Source: Desulfobacteraceae bacterium (GTDB lineage Bacteria > Desulfobacterota > Desulfobacteria > Desulfobacterales > RPRI01). Taken from it: DNA of 49,471 nucleotides. The first letter of the stretch is position 1, and every line of letters starts with the position of its first letter. The position numbers and the translations under genes are program-made. Shown piece by piece: positions 1-8,251 of this stretch. The notes under the pieces were generated by a model that worked only from the letters and a program-made list of their open reading frames with translations, did no database searches and was not told the origin of the DNA. The DNA is taken from contig JAABQB010000021.1 in the NCBI GenBank assembly GCA_011391695.1, positions 1-49,471 on the forward strand, given 5' to 3'.

Positions 1-222
1 GGTATCAGCCTTGTTTTGGTTGATGAACGCAAAGCAAGAAGAATCGCTCGCACTATTTATGGGCTTCATGTTGTCGGTTCGACAAGAGTTCTTGTTGAAG
101 CTAAAAAACGCGGGCTTATAGATAATGTAGGCGCTTCGATACAATCTATGCGGGATGGTGGCTATTGGATAAGTGACTCAATTGTTGAGGCAGCCTTGAA
201 GCAGTCAGAAAAGATCATGTAA
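1..222 (+). CDS. DUF3368 (PIN-like) protein, 3' end only
   Basis: The reading frame is open from the first base, so the gene begins upstream of the window; 73 residues are visible. The segment DERKARRIA, followed by a Gly-rich turn and then LVEAKKRGLI, matches the C-terminal half of DUF3368 proteins, which are PIN-domain-like predicted nucleases usually paired with a UPF0175 antitoxin. Family assignment is from memory of the motif; the partner would lie outside the window. The last codons (SEKIM and stop) fall inside a dispersed repeat that occurs again at 336 and 8955, so the C-terminus may have been supplied by that repeat. The catalytic acidic N-terminus cannot be seen. Confidence 0.75.
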   Translation, partial: GISLVLVDERKARRIARTIYGLHVVGSTRVLVEAKKRGLIDNVGASIQSMRDGGYWISDSIVEAALKQSEKIM

Positions 223-240
223 ATTCTGTAAATCCTGTCA
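208..240 (+). repeat. Dispersed intergenic repeat, copy 1
   Basis: This segment contains AAAAGATCATGTAAATTCTG followed by TAAATCCTGTC. Similar copies lie at 336-360 and 8955-8986. This copy overlaps the last codons and stop codon of the DUF3368 gene. Confidence 0.6.
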
Positions 241-246
241 AATGAG

Positions 247-318
247 TTTTTTTAACCTGAACCCTAACCCCTGAACCCTGTACCCTGATTTAACTATTCA
301 CTGTTCACGATTCACTGT
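247..318. repeat. Degenerate word repeat in spacer
   Basis: The spacer is made of imperfect reiterations of CCCTGAACCC-like words and then of TTCACTATTCAC-like words. Comparable word repeats recur at 9003-9118, 18218-18332, 47395-47432 and 47604-47640. No gene is visible here. Confidence 0.5.
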
Positions 319-335
319 CTTTAACGGAGCGGCCT

Positions 336-360
336 GAAAAGATCGTGTTAATCCTGTCAA
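336..360 (+). repeat. Dispersed intergenic repeat, copy 2
   Basis: It contains GAAAAGATCGTGTTAATCC followed by TGTC, a shortened version of the repeat at 208-240. It lies 42 bases upstream of the exosortase-like gene. Confidence 0.55.
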
Positions 361-401
361 AAATACTTAACTTTTGCAAAACTCTTACCTGAAGGAAAAC
401 C

Positions 402-1355
402 TTGATAAGTAAAACCTTAATGCGATGGACCGCGTTAACAGCGATGGCCTTGGCGGAATTGACCTGGCTGGCCATCCGGGTCGAAATGCCTCCGACAGGT
501 TTTCTATCCTGCTTTAAAGGTTTCCCTTCCATTTTTGTTACCTCTCTGGCGGTCATCACGGTTTTGGTTTGGGCAAGTTCACGGGGGAAACTGCTTGAGC
601 TTCCGGTCTTTCAGGATTTATCCCATAAACCCTGGTCTATGGTTTTGGCCCATTTGGGCGCCTTCGGCCTTTTCTTTTGGCTTACAATTTTCGTAGCCGA
701 GGGGAATGCAGTCTCCTCACCTTTAGCCATTTATTGGATATTTGCCTGGGCCGCTATCGGTCTGGGTGCAGGTGTTTTCTGGATGCTGGCTGCAATGCCG
801 GCGACGGTTTGGATACGCCTGGCTCGGCAAAACACCTCCCTCGTATGGGCCGGGATCATCATCATTGCGGCTTCCTGGGTCTTGGGCTTCCTCACAAACC
901 GGTCTTGGGCGCCGCTTATTGGGCCGACGTTTCGGGTAGTGGAGTGGCTGCTTTTGGCCTTTGGACAGGAAGTCGTTTCCCAACCGGCAGAATTTCTGCT
1001 GGGCACCTCGCAATTTGCTGTGAAAATAGCCCCTGCCTGCGCCGGGTACGAAGGCTTCGGGCTGATATCCGTTTTCGTGGGAAGCTATTTGTGGCTTTTC
1101 CGGGGAAGTCTAAAGTTTCCCCAGGCTTTCATACTTCTGCCCTGCGGGGGCTTGGCCATCAGCCTGGTCACTGGTGTGTTTTCCATAGGGTTCGACTGGT
1201 TTTATCCGGTTCGCGTGCTTGGAACCGCAGCCGCTATCTGGTTCTTCTGGCGAAGCAGATTGACCCGGAGCCATTTGGCGGGCATCTGGTCCGTCAGTTC
1301 CATCCTGATTGGCGTGGCGGTTATGATCTTTGGACATTGGAACTTATGGCAGTAA
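402..1355 (+). CDS. xrtE: Exosortase E-like protein, internally deleted and truncated
   Basis: This is a 317-residue polytopic membrane protein. The segment APACAGYEGFGLI around Cys213 matches the catalytic Cys region of exosortase E, which cleaves and sorts VPEID-CTERM proteins. As I recall the family, the protein is a fusion of an exosortase with a CAAX-protease-like domain and is over 500 residues long. Here the conserved Arg and His motifs expected after the Cys are absent. The sequence jumps near residue 254 to GFDWFYPVRV (264-271 region), which resembles the start of the protease part, and then stops. I infer an internal deletion plus loss of the C-terminus, so the enzyme is probably inactive. 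The TTG start at 402 is chosen because GAAGGA lies 5 bases upstream; ATG at 420 is the alternative. Its likely target is at 2543-2761. Confidence 0.7.
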   Translation: MISKTLMRWTALTAMALAELTWLAIRVEMPPTGFLSCFKGFPSIFVTSLAVITVLVWASSRGKLLELPVFQDLSHKPWSMVLAHLGAFGLFFWLTIFVAEGNAVSSPLAIYWIFAWAAIGLGAGVFWMLAAMPATVWIRLARQNTSLVWAGIIIIAASWVLGFLTNRSWAPLIGPTFRVVEWLLLAFGQEVVSQPAEFLLGTSQFAVKIAPACAGYEGFGLISVFVGSYLWLFRGSLKFPQAFILLPCGGLAISLVTGVFSIGFDWFYPVRVLGTAAAIWFFWRSRLTRSHLAGIWSVSSILIGVAVMIFGHWNLWQ

Positions 1356-1473
1356 TGGGGTATTTCAATTTCCTGGATTTTCTTGACATCCATGATCGTT
1401 CTGCTTATACTTTCTCAGTCAAAATAGATGGTTATAAAAAAACGAACAGACAAAGGGACCAATTGGGGCCGGT

Positions 1474-1770
1474 ATGACAGATTCTGAAATCATTCTCTTC
1501 AAAACCTTTGCTGCAAAATATTTTTGGTGGCTGAAGCCGGACGAGGCGCTCAAGCGTCCGGAACGGATTGTCATTCAAGTTATGAACCTCGGGGATTTTG
1601 CAGACGTGACTGCAGTTCTGGATGCCGTCGGAGAAGATCAGGCCCGTGAATTCCTTACCCGTGCCGAGGCGGGACAGTTTTCCCCCCGTTCGTGGCACTA
1701 CTGGCATTATCGATTGGGGCTTGCCGAAGCAGGTGATGTGCCGCCAATGCCCACAAGGAGAGTATGCTGA
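1474..1770 (+). CDS. Putative antitoxin of AbiEii-type pair
   Basis: This 98-residue protein has no membrane segment or signal peptide. The pattern YFWWL, a Pro-Glu-Arg-Ile stretch, GDFADV and a terminal SxRSWHYWHYRLG resembles small proteins that precede AbiEii nucleotidyltransferase toxins (DUF6922-like, from memory). It overlaps the next gene in a TGATG arrangement, which implies translational coupling and a shared transcript. The role as antitoxin is inferred from position, size and coupling, not from a diagnostic motif. Confidence 0.65.
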   Translation: MTDSEIILFKTFAAKYFWWLKPDEALKRPERIVIQVMNLGDFADVTAVLDAVGEDQAREFLTRAEAGQFSPRSWHYWHYRLGLAEAGDVPPMPTRRVC

Positions 1771-2447
1771 TGAATTCATTTGTACCACAAATGGAGATAC
1801 TCCCCCTTTCCCAACAAAGAGTCTGGTCCTCGTTGACCCCCGTATGTAAGGCTCGATTCGTGCTTTATGGTGGTACCGCGGTTGCGTTACGCCTTGGTCA
1901 CCGTCAATCCATTGATTTTGATTTTTTCTCCGACCAGCCGCTTGATAAATCAAGGATCTACAAGATGCTGCCGATACTTGCGGATGCCACTGTCATACAG
2001 GATACGACCGATTCACTGGGACTCCTTGTGCCGGTGGATGTTTCGGCTATCACGGAATACGTCAAGCTTTCTTTTTTCGGGAACATTGACAATGGCCGGG
2101 TCAGCGAACCGGAGATGACGGCAGACGGGGTCATGGTCGTGGCTTCGCTTCCCGACATGATGGCGCACAAGCTAAAAGTCATTATGCAACGGATTCAGGC
2201 AAAGGATTATCGTGATATTGCGGCCATGCTCAAATATGGAATGAGACTTGACGAAGGTATGGCCGGTGCGTGCGCTCTCTTTGGCAAAACGTTTCAGCCA
2301 AGCGAGAGCCTCAAGGCTCTGGTTTATTTTGAGGGGGGTGACCTTGACGCCCTTTCCGGCGTTGAGCGGGCGATTCTCGTGTCCGCTGTAAAAAGAGTTA
2401 AAAAAATTCCGTTTTGTACAATTCGTTCAAAATTTCTTCTGGAATAA
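1770..2447 (+). CDS. AbiEii/AbiGii-type nucleotidyltransferase toxin
   Basis: The motif YGGTAVALRLGHRQSIDFDF near the N-terminus (GGT at about 34-36, Asp49 and Asp51) is the hallmark of the AbiEii family of DNA polymerase beta-like nucleotidyltransferases, which act as toxins in type IV-like abortive infection or stability modules. The downstream acidic/basic helices (AHKLKVIMQR, DYRDIAAML) also match the family. At 225 residues it has normal length. ATG at 1770 is preferred because AAGGAG lies 9 bases upstream and it overlaps the stop of the antitoxin gene; ATG at 1764 is an alternative. The module separates the exosortase-like gene from its probable substrate and may have been inserted there. 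Confidence 0.85.
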   Translation: MNSFVPQMEILPLSQQRVWSSLTPVCKARFVLYGGTAVALRLGHRQSIDFDFFSDQPLDKSRIYKMLPILADATVIQDTTDSLGLLVPVDVSAITEYVKLSFFGNIDNGRVSEPEMTADGVMVVASLPDMMAHKLKVIMQRIQAKDYRDIAAMLKYGMRLDEGMAGACALFGKTFQPSESLKALVYFEGGDLDALSGVERAILVSAVKRVKKIPFCTIRSKFLLE

Positions 2448-2502
2448 TCGGGGACGGCACATTATGTGCGGCGTCATATCCCCCGTTCTTCGACATCTTA
2501 GA

Positions 2503-2536
2503 TACCCTGTAGCTCTTGCTGCGGGGTATTTTATTT
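2503..2536 (+). terminator. Hairpin terminator between convergent genes
   Basis: TACCCTGTAGC (2503-2513) pairs, with two G-U pairs, with GCTGCGGGGTA (2518-2528), followed by a T-rich run. A smaller hairpin, GCACATTATGTGC, lies just before at 2458-2470. The stem belongs to a CCCCGC/GCGGGG hairpin family seen again at 46973-47067. Confidence 0.55.
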
Positions 2537-2542
2537 TGGGCT

Positions 2543-2761
2543 CTATTTATCTTTTTTACCGGACTTACTTTTCAAAATAAGCAGACCGCCGGCAATAATT
2601 GCGAGAGCGCTGGGAGCCAGATTCGGGTCGATCTCTGGAGTGGCTTTATGCCCTCGGCCTCCGCCAACTCCGTCGCCCCAAGAGGGGCCAGCCAATAATG
2701 GCGCTGAGCTAAAAGCCAGGATGAAAACGGCCAATAAAAAAATCCGCATAAACTTTCTCAT
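2543..2761 (-). CDS. Small VPEID-CTERM-like sorted protein
   Basis: This 72-residue protein begins with a signal peptide (about 1-24, ending LLAG). A short Gly-rich stretch follows, then TPEIDP (41-46), a hydrophobic segment (about 49-63) and a basic tail KSKSGKKDK. This order of motif, transmembrane helix and basic cluster is the VPEID-CTERM sorting signal recognised by exosortase E. An AGGAAAGGA ribosome binding site precedes the ATG. There is almost no mature domain, as in other tiny CTERM proteins. Its exosortase (402-1355) lies 1.2 kb away on the other strand and appears damaged, so processing in this strain would need another enzyme. Function of the mature peptide is unknown. Confidence 0.75.
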   Translation of the reverse strand: MRKFMRIFLLAVFILAFSSAPLLAGPSWGDGVGGGRGHKATPEIDPNLAPSALAIIAGGLLILKSKSGKKDK

Positions 2762-3064
2762 TTCAGATCCTTTCCTGCTCTTCAGTTATCGCTGTTCGAT
2801 AACGATTTAACTCGAGGTTATCATGTGCCCCTATACTATATTTCAACGCTGCTATGATCCAGGCAATCCTGGAATACAATATATCTTTGGATATATTTTT
2901 CTATATCTTCAGGTATAAGAAGGAGAGATGCTGAGGATTAACAGGGTGCTTTGTGGGCTCTTCATATTTGGAGATGATCCTAATCTTTATGGCCAATTTT
3001 GAATGCAAAATTTTCCGGGATGCCAAGCTCCGGGGAGAAGGTGGCAAAAACAGCCTGCGAACAA

Positions 3065-3223
3065 TTGATACCTTCGTAAAAAGTCAAAAAATGCCTTTTT
3101 ACTTGGCGGGAAAGGGCTTCCCCTCTCCCGCCGCTTGAAGTAAATTCAAGCGGTTCCACCCTCACCCCAGGCCGGGGCTTATCTGCCCTCGGCCTGTTGA
3201 TGGACTTCTTACGAGTCCATCAA
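3065..3223. repeat. MITE-like element, family M2, copy 1
   Basis: The left end, TTGATACCTTCGTAAAAAGTC (split at 3065-3085), is an imperfect inverted match of the right end at 3203-3223, which reads GACTTCTTACGAGTCC and then ATCAA. The interior holds a perfect 9-bp hairpin (CCGCTTGAA at 3131-3139 with TTCAAGCGG at 3145-3153). The right end itself folds as an 11-bp stem (GTTGATGGACT at 3196 with AGTCCATCAAC at 3214). No transposase is encoded. A relative lies at 21583-21777. Confidence 0.5.
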
Positions 3224-3319
3224 CAATTATACTTCTCATTAAAATACTTGACGGCTTTTTCAGAATTGTTCATTTGGTTTTGGCCTCCGGCTTATGTCTT
3301 ATTATAGTAAACGACAAAA

Positions 3320-3362
3320 ACCCCTCACCCTAACCCTCTCCCACAAGGGGAGAGGGAAGAAC
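3320..3362. repeat. CCCTCACCCTAACCC / GGGAGAGGG repeat
   Basis: CCCTCACCCTAACCCTCTCC is followed closely by GGGGAGAGGG, an imperfect inverted repeat of a kind common in bacterial spacers. It sits just downstream of corA. The rest of the spacer 2762-3423 holds the M2 element and no gene. Confidence 0.5.
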
Positions 3363-3423
3363 TGATTTTAACAGTTTGATATTTATAGAATAGCCATTAT
3401 GAAGTCAAATGAAAACAGGCCTC

Positions 3424-4509
3424 TCACAGCCATTTCCGCTTTTTGAAGATGCATAGCATGGTTAATCCGAGCGCTGCCATAATGCCCAAAAGGCCAAAAT
3501 AGCCCCAGGCCCACTTCAATTCAGGCATGTTTTCAAAATTCATACCATATATGCCGGCGATGAAAGTTAGAGGGATGAAAATAGTCCCGATTATGGTAAG
3601 CACCTTCATGACCTCGTTCATTCTATTACTGATGCTGGATAGAAACGTGTCGTGCATGCCGCCCATGATATCGCGATAGGTCTCCACTATGTCGATGATT
3701 TGGATTGTGTGGTCGTAGAGGTCACGCAAGAATGGCTTGATGGAGTCGTCGATCAGTCGCGATCCGCTTTTTTCAATGGCTGAAATTTCTTCTCGCAGCG
3801 GCCAGACGGCTTTTCGCAGAAACACAATCTCTCGTTTCAGTCGATGAAGCTCTTTCATATGGGTCGCATTGGGCGCCGTTAATATCTCGTCATCGATTTG
3901 CTCGATGTGATCACCAAGTTTTTCGAGGGCAACGAAATATTCATCCACTACTCCATCCATGATGGTGTATGCCAGATAATCCGCTCCTTCACTGCGGATC
4001 ATACCCTTGCGAGAACGAATCCGGTCTCTAACAGGATCGAGCATATCGTCGTCGCGCTCTTGAAATGAAATGACATGGTTCTCACCCAGAATAACACTGA
4101 TATTCTCATTGCCGATAGAATTTGTCTCTTCGTCGTAAACCAGCATCTTAAGGGCAAAAAAGATGTAGTTGTCAAATTCTTCAACCTTGGGGCGTTGACT
4201 TGTATTGGAGATGTCTTCCGTGGTTAACGGATGCAGGCCGAATAGATTTGCCAAAGTTTGAATCGCGTTGACGTCATGGATGCCATTGACATTAATCCAG
4301 GCGATATTGGAACTTTCCTTCACGCGCACGCAATCGTCCAAGCTGGCAGAATGAATTTCCTCGATGTGCTCACTGGAGTAATTCATAATGCTGATTCTGA
4401 CCACATCCTGTTTTCGCTCTCCCACAAAAACAGGTGTTCCCGGTGGCAGCCCTGCTTTCTTCCCCCGCCTGAATACCTCGCGACCTTTGCTTCGTTTGAT
4501 TTTTTTCAT
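3424..4509 (-). CDS. corA: CorA-family magnesium/cobalt transporter
   Basis: This 361-residue protein has a large N-terminal cytoplasmic domain and two C-terminal membrane helices. The signature YGMNF (GMN at 322-324) lies at the end of the first helix, followed by the loop ENMPEL and a second helix, ending in a basic tail KKRKWL, as in CorA pentamers that import Mg2+ (or Co2+/Ni2+). The long basic N-terminal extension (KKIKRSKGREVFRRGKK) is seen in bacterial and archaeal CorA of this subtype. It is monocistronic: no gene lies close on the same strand. The GMN plus MPEL loop argues for CorA rather than the zinc exporter ZntB, though both share the fold. Confidence 0.93.
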   Translation of the reverse strand: MKKIKRSKGREVFRRGKKAGLPPGTPVFVGERKQDVVRISIMNYSSEHIEEIHSASLDDCVRVKESSNIAWINVNGIHDVNAIQTLANLFGLHPLTTEDISNTSQRPKVEEFDNYIFFALKMLVYDEETNSIGNENISVILGENHVISFQERDDDMLDPVRDRIRSRKGMIRSEGADYLAYTIMDGVVDEYFVALEKLGDHIEQIDDEILTAPNATHMKELHRLKREIVFLRKAVWPLREEISAIEKSGSRLIDDSIKPFLRDLYDHTIQIIDIVETYRDIMGGMHDTFLSSISNRMNEVMKVLTIIGTIFIPLTFIAGIYGMNFENMPELKWAWGYFGLLGIMAALGLTMLCIFKKRKWL

Positions 4510-4566
4510 GCAATACTCCGATTTTGACTTTGCATTGGCTGCACCCTTTTAATGGCTGCGCAATTT

Positions 4567-4600
4567 AGTTTTCATCCGGAAATGGCCCTTTTGTTCGATC
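4567..4600 (+). repeat. Solo end of MITE-like family M1
   Basis: These 34 bases, starting AGTTTTCATCCGGAAATGGC, match the terminal part of the two complete M1 copies at 17967-18145 and 48729-48895. Nothing else recognisable lies in the spacer 4510-4935, which becomes AT-rich toward the next gene. Confidence 0.55.
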
Positions 4601-4935
4601 AATGATTTTCCCCCGTTTCAGTAACACCGGGGGCGAAAATATATTTCCTTCTTTACTTTATATTCTCATAAGAATACTCATCAAGCAATATCTCTCTGCT
4701 TATCTCAACAAACCCATCAACATTACCCTTTATCTCCTGGATTTCATTGTTAAAATGATTTATCAGAAGGTACCAATATATTGGGAGAAGAGCCGATTTT
4801 ATTTACCGGAACATATTCCGTGACATTTACTATAACCTCCCGTCAATAAAAGATTCTGGTTTTTTTATTCAATTGTGTTATTTTAGCTCATGGCGTTTGT
4901 ATCTTTTCATTTTTTAGCTATAATTCGAGGTTGTT

Positions 4936-6105
4936 ATGCAAAGAGTTACCAGTTTTATCTTGTTGTTAGCGGTTTTTTTTATCTTAATTATTCCTTTTAG
5001 TGCCTTAGCAAAGGATAAAAAATATAAGACAACACCTTTATTAAATAATGGCAAGAAATGGCGGATAGGATATTACGAGGGCGGGCCGTATATTAATTAT
5101 CCGGCCAATCTGGTGACCTTAGTCAAAGGCCTCAATGAACTTGGTTGGATGGGAACTATCACTATTGATGTGAAAAAGAATCCGACCGATTCAAGAGTGG
5201 TATGGGATGAGCTTTCCAAAGCAAAGAGCCAATATATCCAATTCGTTCCTGATGCCTACTGGTCTGCAAATTGGGACAAGACGGAACAGGTTAAAAATAA
5301 TGAAAATGCTATAAAAAGACTCCAATCCGGAGATATCGATTTTATGATTGCCATGGGAACCTGGGCGGGACAGGACCTGGCTAATAATAATCACTCCGTC
5401 CCAACCATGGCGGTATCTGTAAGCGATCCGGTTTTATCTAAAATTGTTAAAAGCGCCGATGATTCCGGCTATGACCATATTCATGCGAAATGTGATCCGA
5501 CACGATATATTAATCAGATCAAGCTGTTTCATAATATGTTTAGCTTCAAAAAGTTAGGGATTGTTTATGAGAATACGGTTGAGGGCCAGTCATATGCTGC
5601 ATTAACCAATGTGGAGAAAGTTGCCAAAGAGAGGAATTTTGAAATCATAAAATGTGAAGCCCCGTTTTCCGGAGTTGATGAAAAAGATGCCACAGAAGCA
5701 GTAATTCGTTGTCATGAGGAATTGGCGCCCAAGGTGAACGCCGTTTATGTAACAGTTCACAGGGGCATTGTCAGAAAGCACATGCCTGAGATTATGGCGC
5801 CGTTATATAAGTACAAGATTCCAACCTTTTCCATGCGGGGGCCTGATGAGGTTGAGTGGGGGGTGTTGTTAAGTATTTCCAGAGACAGGTTCGAAAAAGT
5901 AGGAAGATACCATGCAGAGATTATGGCCCAAATTTTTAACGGAGCCAAACCAAGGGAACTGAATCAGGTTTTTATGGATCCCAAAACAATTGCGGTCAAT
6001 ATTAAGACAGCGGAAATCATAGGGTATGTAATTCCACCTGCCTTTCTGAAAGTAACTGACAGGGTTTTTAGTGGGAAAGATCTGAAGGCTCAGAGTCAAA
6101 AATAG
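4936..6105 (+). CDS. Periplasmic ABC-type substrate-binding protein
   Basis: This 389-residue protein starts with a clear signal peptide (hydrophobic LLLAVFFILIIPFSALA). The mature part has the pattern of the ABC_sub_bind family (PF04392-like): WRIGYYEGGPY at the start, a first lobe ending in DIDFMIAMGTWAGQDL, then KLGIVYENTVEGQSY opening the second lobe. No permease or ATPase gene is adjacent. Instead it lies 16 bases upstream of a membrane histidine kinase and its regulator, so I infer a sensory role in which ligand-loaded protein signals to the kinase, rather than transport. The ligand cannot be predicted from sequence by eye. Confidence 0.85.
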   Translation: MQRVTSFILLLAVFFILIIPFSALAKDKKYKTTPLLNNGKKWRIGYYEGGPYINYPANLVTLVKGLNELGWMGTITIDVKKNPTDSRVVWDELSKAKSQYIQFVPDAYWSANWDKTEQVKNNENAIKRLQSGDIDFMIAMGTWAGQDLANNNHSVPTMAVSVSDPVLSKIVKSADDSGYDHIHAKCDPTRYINQIKLFHNMFSFKKLGIVYENTVEGQSYAALTNVEKVAKERNFEIIKCEAPFSGVDEKDATEAVIRCHEELAPKVNAVYVTVHRGIVRKHMPEIMAPLYKYKIPTFSMRGPDEVEWGVLLSISRDRFEKVGRYHAEIMAQIFNGAKPRELNQVFMDPKTIAVNIKTAEIIGYVIPPAFLKVTDRVFSGKDLKAQSQK

Positions 6106-6121
6106 TGACTGGGATACGTCT

Positions 6122-8251
6122 ATGAAATTTAATATAAGAGAAAAGATATTTGTCATAGGATTGATCCTGTCACTGATTATTTTTTTGATGATTAACGCAG
6201 TTTCGTATTGGAATACCAGGCAACATATTGAAGGAAAAGAAAAAGTTGAAAAGACGCTCATAATTATCCACGAATTTGAAAATCTGATTTCCATGATTAA
6301 GGATGCCGAAACCGGGCAACGTGGATTTATTATAACAGGAGACTGGACTTTTCTTGAACCATATTACAATGGCGTAACGGCAGTTCATCAAAGCATGAGA
6401 AGACTAAAGGAGTTAACGCCAAGAGATAATAAAACCTGCCAACAGATTGATACCATTGAAGTTATGATAGAAAAGAGGTTTGCTCAATTCCATAAAACAA
6501 TTAATTTAAGAAGAGAAAAAGGCATTGAGGCTGTTATAAAGTCAATCATGACTGCCGAAGACGAAAAAATAATGCAAGATATCCTGTATTTGGTTGAGGA
6601 GTCGAAACAGGAGAAAACCGATTTACTAAACGAACTGAATAGAATATCTAAAAAAAATAGTCAGCGTACACTTTTTACAATCATTATCGGAAATTTAATC
6701 GCTCTCCTGTTTGTTCTCTTGAGTTTGTTTCAGCTTTATCGTGACATTACAGAGCGCAAGCTGGCGGAGTTGGCGCTGCAGGAGAGCGAGGAGAAATACC
6801 GGGCTGTCGTAGAGAGAGCGAATCACTGTATCGCCATTGTTGTTGACGGTATCATCAGGTTTTCAAATTCCGCCTTTAATTCCATATTCGGTTATGAAAA
6901 AAGCGAAATAGATGGAATGAAACTTACTATGTTTAGCCCGCCTGAATGTTTGGATGAGGTGGTGGATAGATACCGCCGGAGAATGGCCGGGGAAAAACTC
7001 TCCCCGCTGTGGGAAACAACACTGCTTCATAAGAATGGAACGAGAGTACTGGTTGAATCAAGTGGGGGCTATATCCGGTTTGAAGGAAAACCTGCGGACC
7101 TGATATTTATTCGTGACATCACCGAGCGCAAACGTATGGAGGAGGCTCTGAAGGAATCAGAAAACAAGTTCAGAAGTTTTGCCGAAAACGCGCTGGTTGG
7201 CATATATCTGGTCCAGGATGAAGTTTTAAAGTATGTAAATCCGAAATTTGCAGATATTTTCGGCCACACTGTCGAGGAATGTCTCAACAATATGCATATT
7301 CGACAGATTTTACATCCGGAAGACTTCGAACCCGTCCAGAAAAATATTCACAAGCGGGCATCAGGGGAGATAGAATCAGTTCATTACACCATCAGAGGAA
7401 TAAAGAAAACCGGTGAAATAATCTATTGTGAGATTTACGGATCTTCAATAATGTTTAGGGGGACGCTTACCGCCACCGGGACCATCCTGGAGATAACAGA
7501 CCGCAAACTGGCGGAGGCGCAATTAAAAGATTCCCGGCAACTCCTGCGCTCTCTTGTCGGACGTCTCGAAAAGGTGCGCGAAGAAGAGATGGTCATAATT
7601 TCACGCGAAATTCATGATGTCATGGGAGGAGGACTGACCGGATTGCAGATGGATCTTTTCTGGCTGATGCACAAGATTGAAAATGCCGGATCGGGTAAAG
7701 AGCAGGCCGCCCTGATAAGCAGGATTCTTTCATCGAGCGAGGCCGTGGACAGGATGATAAAGGTCACCCGCCGTATATCTACCGAGTTGCGGCCGCCTGT
7801 TCTGGATGATTTGGGTATGATAGCCGCCATGGAGTGGCAGTTGTCGGAATTCACAAGGCACTCGGGTATTCCGCACAGGTTCACCACGGCTTTTGAATAT
7901 ATCCCCATGGACAGTGACCATGCTATCGCCCTGTTTCGCATATTTCAGGAAACGCTGACTAACATTATGCGCCACTCCGGGGCAACAGAGGTTGTCGTCA
8001 TTTTACGCGGGGAGGGGAGCAATCCTTCCGGGGATGAAAATCTTATTCTTGAGATCATGGATGACGGCCGCGGGATTACAGAAGAAGAGATTCTCAATTC
8101 AAAATCCCTCGGTTTGGTCGGTATGAAAGAACGCGCCCTGACTTTTGAGGGAGAATTTTCAATTTCCGGCGAGCCGGGCGCAGGAACGACCGTGCTGATT
8201 AGAATACCAGGCAAGAAGAGAGGAAATAATGATAAAAGTTATTATAGTTGA
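6122..8251 (+). CDS. CHASE3-PAS-PAS sensor histidine kinase (NarX/DegS type)
   Basis: The 709-residue protein has a membrane helix at about 10-28, a periplasmic CHASE3 domain (signature DAETGQRGFIITG at 61-73), a second helix at about 183-205, two PAS domains (about 222-335 and 346-460), a HisKA_3 dimerisation domain with SREIHDVMGGGLTG (His498 as phosphoacceptor) and a C-terminal HATPase domain with MDDGRGI and GLVGMKERA. The design is typical of kinases that phosphorylate NarL/LuxR-type regulators, and the gene for one overlaps its 3' end by 23 bases. With the upstream binding protein it forms a three-gene sensory unit. The signal is unknown. Confidence 0.92.
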   Translation: MKFNIREKIFVIGLILSLIIFLMINAVSYWNTRQHIEGKEKVEKTLIIIHEFENLISMIKDAETGQRGFIITGDWTFLEPYYNGVTAVHQSMRRLKELTPRDNKTCQQIDTIEVMIEKRFAQFHKTINLRREKGIEAVIKSIMTAEDEKIMQDILYLVEESKQEKTDLLNELNRISKKNSQRTLFTIIIGNLIALLFVLLSLFQLYRDITERKLAELALQESEEKYRAVVERANHCIAIVVDGIIRFSNSAFNSIFGYEKSEIDGMKLTMFSPPECLDEVVDRYRRRMAGEKLSPLWETTLLHKNGTRVLVESSGGYIRFEGKPADLIFIRDITERKRMEEALKESENKFRSFAENALVGIYLVQDEVLKYVNPKFADIFGHTVEECLNNMHIRQILHPEDFEPVQKNIHKRASGEIESVHYTIRGIKKTGEIIYCEIYGSSIMFRGTLTATGTILEITDRKLAEAQLKDSRQLLRSLVGRLEKVREEEMVIISREIHDVMGGGLTGLQMDLFWLMHKIENAGSGKEQAALISRILSSSEAVDRMIKVTRRISTELRPPVLDDLGMIAAMEWQLSEFTRHSGIPHRFTTAFEYIPMDSDHAIALFRIFQETLTNIMRHSGATEVVVILRGEGSNPSGDENLILEIMDDGRGITEEEILNSKSLGLVGMKERALTFEGEFSISGEPGAGTTVLIRIPGKKRGNNDKSYYS

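Noticed and set aside
677-1477. Long open frame overlapping the exosortase-like gene in another frame
   Set aside because: Its product is rich in Arg, Cys, His and Trp with no domain, while the overlapping frame gives membrane helices and the exosortase Cys motif.
2953-3138. Small plus-strand protein in the spacer before corA
   Set aside because: Most of it lies within the M2 element and has no ribosome binding site or family match.
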